Of a stretch of DNA of 64,000 nucleotides, positions 39,302 to 46,316 are shown one piece after another. The number at the start of each line of letters is the position of its first letter. Position 1 is the first letter of the stretch. The translations under genes and the position numbers were made by a program. Below the pieces are notes generated by a model, which was given only the letters and a program-made list of their open reading frames with translations, made no database searches and had not been told where the DNA came from. Source of the DNA: Shewanella sp. MBTL60-112-B2 (GTDB taxonomy: Bacteria; Pseudomonadota; Gammaproteobacteria; Enterobacterales; Shewanellaceae); the NCBI RefSeq assembly GCF_019655055.1, contig NZ_BPFA01000003.1, forward strand, positions 179,996 through 243,995. The letters are read 5' to 3'.

Positions 39302-39748
39302 GGGTAATCATTCTTTTTTGTTATCACTTACATCTTTTACGGTAAGCTTTTGCTGTAGAAACCAATACAGCTGCAAGGCGTTTTTGTTCCAACGCTAATC
39401 CAACGCTAAAAGATATCCTGCTTTTAATCTCTAAACTGGCAAGTCGCTCACAGCTTAGCTTGCAGCCCTTTGGATGTTTGACGCTATCTGTGGGGAATAT
39501 CACAGCGATCAAATGCCCGGTGTAGAGTAAGAGTAATGAAACCGAGTGTTTAGGCTAACTGTGTAGACTATGTGTTTAGATTGACTCTATAGGCGAAGTC
39601 CCAATGCTACGACTGATAGCATCTAAGCTAGCATCGAGCTTGAACCTCCAATCATCAACTACATTCTTGTGAGCTAGCTTAAGGGGTTTTCATCCTCTAA
39701 GCACTGGTTTACTCTTGATAAAGCTTACTTTTATCGAAGAGTGTTTCC
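39302..39748. other. Divergent intergenic region
   Basis: 447 bp between the sensor kinase and PhoD-like genes. It must hold both promoters. No small gene or RNA gene is supported, apart from the hairpin described separately at its right end. Confidence 0.6.
39711..39742 (+). promoter_or_regulatory. Leader hairpin covering the ribosome-binding region
   Basis: ACTCTTGATAAA (39711-39722) pairs with TTTATCGAAGAGT (39730-39742) with one bulged base. The GAAGAG that would serve as Shine-Dalgarno lies in the 3' arm, 7-13 nt before the ATG at 39749, so the fold would hide it. Confidence 0.4.
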
Positions 39749-41635
39749 ATGTCATCAGCCAACTCATTGCCTCTCATCATTGCCGGACCTATTCTGCGCC
39801 ACTGCGACGAGCAGCATTTCACCTTGTGGTTTGTTAGCCGCGAGCGATTATCAAATTTACGTTTGGCATTAATGGGCGCAGAGTTTGATCGGCAGCTAAA
39901 CGATAAGGAAGCGCACTGTATTCGCCTCGGTGAACATGCGTTTCAATACCTGATAAACGTTTCACAAGATAAGCTACTGCCTAGAGACAGCACACTGCAG
40001 TATCAAGTATTTGATGCTAACGCGACAAACCTATTTGATGACTTAGACGCACTAAATTACCCCGACAAACCGGCTTGCGAGTTTATCGTAAAGCCTCAGA
40101 TAGATAAGCTGCTGCACGGCTCTTGCCGTAACGCGCACCACCATAGTGGCGATGCCTTGGTGGCTGCCGATACTCAACTAGTACAATGTGCCGATATTAA
40201 TGAACGCCCTGCTTTGCTAATGATGAGTGGCGATCAGGTGTATGTTGATGATGTTGCAGGCCCAATGCTCTTTGCCATCGGCCAAGTCATCGAACTATTA
40301 GGCCTGAATCAAGAAGAGTTTGTCGATGCACCGCTTACAGATTCAAGTCAGATAAGTTATCAGCCTGCCGCCATGTATCAGCGTCACATCAATCTGTTAC
40401 CTAAGACTCAGTACAAGGCTAAAACGGCCATTGCGAGCTGGTACATCAACCATCCTATATTCACCTCCTCGATTGCAGAAAATCATCTGGTTAGCCTTAA
40501 TGAGTTAATTGCTCTCTATATGCTTTATTGGTCACCAGAGCTGTGGGAGTTAATCGATATTCCTAAAGATGTCACCGGTCTCAGTGCAACCCATAACCAA
40601 AGGTGGCAGCGCGAATGGACTCACCTATTAGAGTTTAAAGCAGGCTTAAAACAGGTGCGGCGCTTAATGGCGCATGTACCCACTTATATGATTTTTGATG
40701 ATCATGATGTCACCGATGACTGGAATCTCACCGCTAGGTGGGAGCTCGCCGCCTATGGGCATCATTTTTCAAAGCGGATAATAGGCAATGCATTGATTGC
40801 TTATACACTTTTCCAAGGGCTCGGCAATGCACCTTCTCGATTCGATGTTGAGATCACCGCAGATCTTAATCGCTTCTTTGAGCAACCGACTGCCGAAGCT
40901 CAAGATGCACTCATCGAAAAACTACTGAGCTTTGAACACTGGCATTACAGTTTACAAACCACGCCTAAGTTACTCGTTCTCGATACCCGTACTCGGCGCT
41001 GGCGCAGTGAGTCTAACCTAGGTAAACCCTCAGGATTAATGGACTGGGAAGCCTTGATGGAGTTTCAAGCCGAATTGGTTAACCAGCCAAATGTGATCAT
41101 CGTATCCCCCGCCCCTATGTACGGCGTGAAGTTGATTGAAACCATACAAAGAATAGCGACCTTTTGTGGTGGTTCATTACTGGTTGATGCCGAAAACTGG
41201 ATGGCGCATCCGGGCACCGCAAACACCTTACTGAGTATTTTCCAACATAGGAAAACGCCGGAGCAATTCATCATTCTATCCGGCGATGTGCACTACTCGT
41301 TTAGCTATGACATCAGTATTCGTTTTCGTCATGGCGGACCACAAATTTATCAGATCACTTGTAGTGGTTTTAAGAATCAGTTCCCTGAAAAGCTACTACC
41401 GGTTTTTGATAAGCTTAATGGCTGGCTATACGGCCACTTTTCTCCACTTAACTTTTTCACCAAGCGTAAGCGTATGTCTATTCGGGGCCGACGCCCCAAT
41501 GCCGAGCGCAGCAAACGCTTAGTGAATAACAGTGGTATAGGAATCGTGGAGATTGCGGCCGACGGCGCGCCGACAAAAATAGGCGTACTGCACTCAGATA
41601 TGAGCGAAACCGAGTTTTTACCGCCAAGGCATTGA
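39749..41635 (+). CDS. PhoD-like metallophosphatase
   Basis: A 628-residue protein related to alkaline phosphatase PhoD. Metal-site motifs appear in order: LHGSCRN (about 126-132), MMSGDQVYVDD (about 157-167), FDDHDVTDDWN (about 313-323) and ILSGDVHYSF (about 510-519). No signal peptide or Tat motif is seen (MSSANSLPLIIAGPILRH), unlike secreted PhoD, so it may be cytoplasmic; the substrate is unknown. It is divergent from the sensor kinase gene, with a hairpin in its leader. Confidence 0.85.
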   Translation: MSSANSLPLIIAGPILRHCDEQHFTLWFVSRERLSNLRLALMGAEFDRQLNDKEAHCIRLGEHAFQYLINVSQDKLLPRDSTLQYQVFDANATNLFDDLDALNYPDKPACEFIVKPQIDKLLHGSCRNAHHHSGDALVAADTQLVQCADINERPALLMMSGDQVYVDDVAGPMLFAIGQVIELLGLNQEEFVDAPLTDSSQISYQPAAMYQRHINLLPKTQYKAKTAIASWYINHPIFTSSIAENHLVSLNELIALYMLYWSPELWELIDIPKDVTGLSATHNQRWQREWTHLLEFKAGLKQVRRLMAHVPTYMIFDDHDVTDDWNLTARWELAAYGHHFSKRIIGNALIAYTLFQGLGNAPSRFDVEITADLNRFFEQPTAEAQDALIEKLLSFEHWHYSLQTTPKLLVLDTRTRRWRSESNLGKPSGLMDWEALMEFQAELVNQPNVIIVSPAPMYGVKLIETIQRIATFCGGSLLVDAENWMAHPGTANTLLSIFQHRKTPEQFIILSGDVHYSFSYDISIRFRHGGPQIYQITCSGFKNQFPEKLLPVFDKLNGWLYGHFSPLNFFTKRKRMSIRGRRPNAERSKRLVNNSGIGIVEIAADGAPTKIGVLHSDMSETEFLPPRH

Positions 41636-41639
41636 TTCA

Positions 41640-41796
41640 GAAGCTAGGTCCTAGGAAAAGCAGGTTCAAGATCCTAGGTAAAAGCAAAACGATAAGAGTC
41701 GAACGGCCTGCGGCCTAGCGAACGCTGCGCTTACGGCAAAACATAAAAAGCAGGACGCTGTTCGCTCTAACCACTAAGCGTCCTAGATCCTAGGTG
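41640..41796. repeat. REP-like intergenic repeat cluster
   Basis: Repeated CTAGG motifs (CTAGGTCCTAGG, GATCCTAGGT twice, TTCTAGGTAC) flank a GC-rich core with AACGGCCTGCGGCCTAGCG and CGCTGCGCTTACGG. The mix of short direct and inverted repeats between convergent genes resembles REP-type elements. Confidence 0.45.
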
Positions 41797-42735
41797 TTAA
41801 GTTCTAGGTACTTCATCTTGTAGATTAAAGCCGTCACAACTCACATCGATTTGCTCATGACTGATAGGGTCGATGAAACAGAGTCGCCTCGCCATTAACT
41901 TAAGTGGTTTTGCAAAATCATCAGCCGCTTTATCGAGTAATTCCGGATAGAGCCTATCGTTGAGAATAGACATGCCTAGGCTCATCATATGCACTCTAAG
42001 CTGATGAGTTCTGCCCGTGACAGGCTCTAACTCGAACAAACCATAACCCGCTAATACTTCGATTAAACGGATCTCCGAATGGCTATTTGCCTCGCCTTCA
42101 CTAATACACATCCTAAAACTAGGAGTCGTTTTAGTGATCCGGTTCTTCACAGTCCAATGCATAGGCAAAGTTAGCGAGCCTTGCTCTAATGCTTGCTTAA
42201 GCTGATTAGTTAGCGGTGCTATTGCTTGGTAGGTCTTTTGAATTTGGCCTGTCTTAAACAACTCATGATAATCATGGCGAGTCTCACTCTTTAGGCTCAG
42301 TAACATCACGCCCGCGGTTGCTCTGTCTAAACGGTGAGCCGCGACAATTTGCTGCTCACCCGTTTTTAAGCGTAACCGATTAACTAAGCACTCATTAACG
42401 AAGTTACCACTGGGGTTAACTGCTAAGAAGTGCGGCTTATAGACCAGCATAAACTCGTCTGTTTGCAACAAACGTTTCTCTTGGAAAGGAATCAACGACT
42501 CCTGTTCAACTTCTCGGTAATAATATACCCGCTCGCGGGGGATAAATGCCGTTTCAACCTTAATAAGCGTGCCATCCTGCCAATGTACTTTGCCGTCAAC
42601 AATACGCTTTTGCCAAACCGATTCGGCTATTGCTGGAAATTGACTCACGAGGAAGCTAAGCACGGTTGGTTTATCAGTTACCGTTTCAGGTAACACTACA
42701 TAAGAAGCTTGGGTTGCGCGTACAGAGGAGCTCAT
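41797..42735 (-). CDS. RluA-family pseudouridine synthase
   Basis: A 312-residue RNA modification enzyme converting uridine to pseudouridine in rRNA or tRNA. The catalytic Asp is in HRLDRATAGVMLL. Further landmarks are YKPHFLAVNPSGN, KTYQAI and the C-terminal GRTHQLRVHMMSLG with LCFIDP. The N-terminal 75 residues show an S4-like stretch (SVWQKRIVDGKVHWQDG). The RNA target cannot be fixed. Monocistronic, leftward. Confidence 0.9.
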   Translation of the reverse strand: MSSSVRATQASYVVLPETVTDKPTVLSFLVSQFPAIAESVWQKRIVDGKVHWQDGTLIKVETAFIPRERVYYYREVEQESLIPFQEKRLLQTDEFMLVYKPHFLAVNPSGNFVNECLVNRLRLKTGEQQIVAAHRLDRATAGVMLLSLKSETRHDYHELFKTGQIQKTYQAIAPLTNQLKQALEQGSLTLPMHWTVKNRITKTTPSFRMCISEGEANSHSEIRLIEVLAGYGLFELEPVTGRTHQLRVHMMSLGMSILNDRLYPELLDKAADDFAKPLKLMARRLCFIDPISHEQIDVSCDGFNLQDEVPRT

Positions 42736-42921
42736 AGGACTCGAAACATAAGAAAGTTAACAACAGAAGTGGCGCTACTTTAGCAAAACTTGCTCTAGTA
42801 TCAAAAGCTATCACTAACAAAAATCAGCGGGTACAGAAACAAGCTCTGCTGAAAGTCGGCCTAAAAGTAAGTCTGACCTGTATCAGCCAAGCCACTCTTT
42901 ACCAGATATCAGCATATTAGG

Positions 42922-43515
42922 CTAAGAATGTGGGTTGTCTCTGGCGTGAGACTTAATTAGCTCTAACACAAAGCTCATCGTCTTATGGCAATTAGGCTGG
43001 TTTAGCAAACGTAATTTATCTTGATTGTACAGCGGTAATACCTCTAACCAACGCTGACTAACCCAGGAAGCATCTTCAAGGTGGATATCATTTTCATAGA
43101 GGCCAAACAGCTCTGGGTTGACCTCATAAAACTGCTGCAGTGCGGCACTAATAAGCTCAAACTCACCATAAATAGGCTCATGCTGCCAATTGTTGCTTGG
43201 CAATACTCGGCAGATCCAAGTTCCATCTCGTCGCTCAGCCGCAGATAGGATTTTAACCCTTTGCTTACCTTCAAGAATAATACCTAAAGAGTCATCGTCG
43301 AGCTGATTAAAATCAATGACTTCGCACTGAGTCGCGGTCTCATAGCAGGGAGGGTTACTATTGGCTTTGCTCATACCGAATACCAAAGGGTAATGTCCCT
43401 TGAGGGTCTCGGCGATCATATTCAGACAGCGAGGAGCAATCACGCGGATCTCGACTCGTCCTCCAGGCAACAATAAGGCGTCGTGCGCCAATAATGCCAT
43501 CTCTTGTGTCTGCAT
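42922..43515 (-). CDS. LON-substrate-binding-domain protein
   Basis: A 197-residue protein resembling the N-terminal domain of Lon protease, standing alone without ATPase or protease domains. Family features are the hydrophobic start MALLAHDALLLPGGRVEIRVIAPR and the central stretch DDDSLGIILEGKQRVKIL. Such free-standing proteins are common in gammaproteobacteria; their function is not established and may involve substrate binding. An AGGGGGGAGG tract just upstream is a very strong ribosome-binding site. Confidence 0.85.
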   Translation of the reverse strand: MQTQEMALLAHDALLLPGGRVEIRVIAPRCLNMIAETLKGHYPLVFGMSKANSNPPCYETATQCEVIDFNQLDDDSLGIILEGKQRVKILSAAERRDGTWICRVLPSNNWQHEPIYGEFELISAALQQFYEVNPELFGLYENDIHLEDASWVSQRWLEVLPLYNQDKLRLLNQPNCHKTMSFVLELIKSHARDNPHS

Positions 43516-43677
43516 AATAACCTCCCCCCTTCGATAGGTAGGTCACATCATTTTTACAGCTGCCAATAAAGCTAAAGTGTAGCATCTGCACAAATTTCAG
43601 CCAGTGGGTTCAAATGAGCAATCACTCACTAAATAGACAGGGGGGCGGTATAATTTATTGCAGAAAAAAGCTCAGAT

Positions 43678-44733
43678 CTAGAGCCTTTCTAAACGCTCCG
43701 CCAGTTGGCCTTTATCAATAACTTCAGCTAAATCATCAGCTAAAATTTTGCTCATCGCCGCCGACTTTTGCCAATATTTAATCCTGCTGTCACTGTCTAA
43801 ATGCTTAAAGTCACCTCTATCGGGTAGTTTGCCGTAGGGAAGACTCTGTAGGTATGCATCGCTGGGAGCTAAGATAAGTGCATTATCATAATTAACTTTA
43901 GCCAAACGCCAAGGTAGCGATTTATCGAACCAGCCCGGTGCCATCTTAGGGTAAAAATGGGGATACAAGGTCAAACCTTGGCTTTGCTGTAGTGGTAGGT
44001 CAAAGTGATAGTCGGTGATCCCTCCATCGTAATAATGTCCGTTAGGCGCGCCATCAATACGCTTTACTGGCGCTAACACCCAAGGGATTGAACCCGTTGC
44101 TAATAAGACTTGGTGGATATTGCTCTGCGACAGAGCATAAAACTCACTGGGAAGATCCTTAAGCTCAGCAAAAGGTGAAGTGCCTTGCTCGACGCCAAAA
44201 ACGCAGCGTTTAAAGTGCCACGCCAAACTCTTACGTGTAACGAGATTTGTCATTGCTGCAGTCGCTAAGCCCAGTGCCAGCGGCGCTTGCCCACCAAGGC
44301 GGTTAAGGTGGCGTGCCTGACACGCGATATAATGGCTATTGATCTGCGAATGATTGACTATCTCATCAGCACCTGTACTGCCCAGCAAGCCTTGAATAAT
44401 TCCTGCCACCTGTTGCGACACTTCTATCGCAGTAGGCTTAGTATCGTATCGCTGACAAATATAGAGTTCCTCTAAACGATCATAAGCAGAGTTCGGATTA
44501 GCCTGACCTAGACAGGCTAACCTCCACGCCCCAGATGAAGCTCCGAGGGTATGTAGCGGCTGATTCAAATCTTTAAAAAACTCGGTAAACAGGTAGCGGT
44601 CTAGCGCAGCAATACCTATCCACTTAGGCCCACCCGATGCGGCCAAAAGCTGGGTAAACAGCTCTGGCTTAAACTCGTTTTCGCTCAGCGTTTTAAAGGC
44701 TTTTGGGCCTGCGATAAACCGTAATGAAGACAC
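43678..44733 (-). CDS. Patatin-like phospholipase-family protein
   Basis: A 351-residue putative lipid acyl hydrolase. The elbow GASSGAW (about 64-70) fits GxSxG with the nucleophile Ser. The Asp of the dyad is in YYDGGITDYHF, a good match to the patatin DG(G/A) motif. ASGGPKWIG near 33-41 may form the oxyanion hole. No signal peptide, so probably cytoplasmic. Substrate unknown. Divergent from the YhcH-family gene. Confidence 0.8.
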   Translation of the reverse strand: MSSLRFIAGPKAFKTLSENEFKPELFTQLLAASGGPKWIGIAALDRYLFTEFFKDLNQPLHTLGASSGAWRLACLGQANPNSAYDRLEELYICQRYDTKPTAIEVSQQVAGIIQGLLGSTGADEIVNHSQINSHYIACQARHLNRLGGQAPLALGLATAAMTNLVTRKSLAWHFKRCVFGVEQGTSPFAELKDLPSEFYALSQSNIHQVLLATGSIPWVLAPVKRIDGAPNGHYYDGGITDYHFDLPLQQSQGLTLYPHFYPKMAPGWFDKSLPWRLAKVNYDNALILAPSDAYLQSLPYGKLPDRGDFKHLDSDSRIKYWQKSAAMSKILADDLAEVIDKGQLAERLERL

Positions 44734-44900
44734 ATTTTTCCTTAAATACTCAACTTAGTGGTCATGCACCTAGCCTAAACTTGTATGCGTACTCAGGCAA
44801 TAAGCAGACCAACTCCTATATCCCCTAACTCAAGTTAGCGCTACACTTGCCACCATTAATGACAAATCTAACAGGTTTGTCTATGTCTAACCTTTCCTGT

Positions 44901-44913
44901 TGACCAAAGGTCA
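44901..44913. promoter_or_regulatory. Palindrome upstream of the YhcH-family gene
   Basis: TGACCAAAGGTCA is a perfect 5-3-5 palindrome 26 bp before the YhcH-family start. A second inverted repeat (GACAAA...TTTGTC) lies at about 44861-44881. Operator-like in form; no regulator is assigned. Confidence 0.35.
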
Positions 44914-44938
44914 CTAGGCATTATTTTGAGCAAACACC

Positions 44939-45400
44939 ATGATTGTTGATACTTTAGCTAACCGCAACATCTACACTGCCATTAACCCTCGTATTGCTAG
45001 CGCACTTGAGCACCTTGCAACAACAGACTTTAGCCAACTAGAAGTCGGCAAATATGAGCTCGATGGTAAAAATCTATTTGTGATTGTTAATGACTATCAA
45101 ACCCAGCCTAAAGAGCAACAAGCGTTTGAAGCCCATGAGCAATATATTGATGTGCAGTATGTGGTAAGTGGTGAAGAAGAATTTGGTTATCTGCCACTCG
45201 CCAATCAGACACAGTCTAAGGCCTATTTTGCAGATCATGACTTCGCTAACTACGATTATGAGTCCAATAAAGATGATGCCGCCTTTATTCCACTTAAGGC
45301 AGGCATGTTTGCCCTCTTCTTCCCAGGTGATATCCATATGCCGGGCACTGGCGATAACGCGAGCCAAGTACGTAAAGTGGTGATTAAGGTCAAAGTCTAA
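44939..45400 (+). CDS. YhcH/YjgK/YiaL-family protein
   Basis: A 153-residue cupin-like protein of the YhcH/YjgK/YiaL family. Features are EAHEQYIDVQYVVSGEE (metal-site His/Glu) and MFALFFPGDIHMPG near the C-terminus, which carries another His ligand. E. coli YhcH acts on N-acetylneuraminate anomers and others in the family act on sugars. No sugar-catabolic genes are adjacent here, so the substrate is open. Confidence 0.88.
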   Translation: MIVDTLANRNIYTAINPRIASALEHLATTDFSQLEVGKYELDGKNLFVIVNDYQTQPKEQQAFEAHEQYIDVQYVVSGEEEFGYLPLANQTQSKAYFADHDFANYDYESNKDDAAFIPLKAGMFALFFPGDIHMPGTGDNASQVRKVVIKVKV

Positions 45401-45510
45401 GCATTAGGTCAAAGCATTATTAAGGCTAACTATTAGTTCAGCCACTTGAACTTATGTCTTCAGGCTCACTCTTATGTAAGTCGATATTGATTACATAAAA
45501 GGAAACCAAG

Positions 45511-46047
45511 ATGCGCTTTATTTTATTGCTAACTAGCCTGCTTAGCCCTTTGGCGTTTGCTGCCATAACACCGGATGCTTTACAGCAAGTTAAAGCTGTG
45601 CAGTTTAATAGCGATAAGGTAATCACTGCAGGCTTACCAACGCAATCCCAATTCAAGACACTTGAAGCATCTGGGGTTGAGCTAGTGATTAACTTGATCC
45701 CTAAAGATAATCAGACGGGTTATGCCAATGAAGCAGAACTTGTTCAGCAAGCAGGTATGGATTACGCGCAAATTGATGTGGACTGGAAACAGCCAACGCT
45801 TGCAAATGTTCAGCAGTTTTTTGCCATTATGGACGCTAACCAAGACAAACAAGTTTTAGTGCACTGCGCAGCCAATTATCGAGCGTCAGCATTTTATTAT
45901 CTGTATCAGTTAAAACGCGGCAAAAGAGACTCATTGGCTTACCAACAACAAGTCATGGCGCCATGGGGAGAGCTGTCACAAAGCTTAAAAGAGTACCCTC
46001 AATGGCAAGTTCTGATTGAACAGGTAAAATCTGATATAGCCCAATAG
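45511..46047 (+). CDS. Periplasmic dual-specificity-like phosphatase
   Basis: A 178-residue protein with a signal peptide (about 1-17, LAFA cut) and a phosphatase P-loop HCAANYRAS that fits HCx5R(S/T), with the nucleophilic Cys and the Arg present. The general-acid Asp is probably in DVDWKQP. The layout matches the small tyrosine/dual-specificity phosphatase-like family of bacteria. Export to the periplasm is unusual for a protein phosphatase, and the substrate is unknown. It starts 110 bp after the YhcH-family gene and ends at a strong terminator. Confidence 0.83.
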   Translation: MRFILLLTSLLSPLAFAAITPDALQQVKAVQFNSDKVITAGLPTQSQFKTLEASGVELVINLIPKDNQTGYANEAELVQQAGMDYAQIDVDWKQPTLANVQQFFAIMDANQDKQVLVHCAANYRASAFYYLYQLKRGKRDSLAYQQQVMAPWGELSQSLKEYPQWQVLIEQVKSDIAQ

Positions 46048-46076
46048 ACTTGGCTTACCAAGCTTATAGCCCCTCT

Positions 46077-46104
46077 AAAAAGCGCCTATTTAGGCGCTTT
46101 TTTT
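46077..46104 (+). terminator. Rho-independent terminator
   Basis: AAAAAGCGCCTA / TAGGCGCTTTTT stem with a 2-nt gap and a T run, 30 bp after the phosphatase-like gene. Confidence 0.92.
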
Positions 46105-46202
46105 ATCTTGGATGGCATTAATCCCCCATCACTTTCCTTCATGACAACCACCAGAGTGAGCTCTAAAGCAACCTCTAATTAGACCTTGCCCCGCATAAAA
46201 AA

Positions 46203-46218
46203 TGTGATCTTGATCATT
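46203..46218. promoter_or_regulatory. CRP-like binding site
   Basis: TGTGATCTTGATCATT, preceded by AAAA, closely follows the CRP consensus AAATGTGATCTAGATCACATTT. The left half is perfect and the right half has two changes. It is about 100 bp upstream of the desulfurase fusion gene, suitable for class I or II activation. An FNR-type (EtrA) protein is an alternative reader. Confidence 0.5.
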
Positions 46219-46316
46219 ATTACCAAACTGCTAATATAGCCAACTAGAATTAGTTATACCTAAAAAGAATATGAAGTTTTCATTGTAAATAAAATAACAA
46301 TAAAGAGCCTTACACC

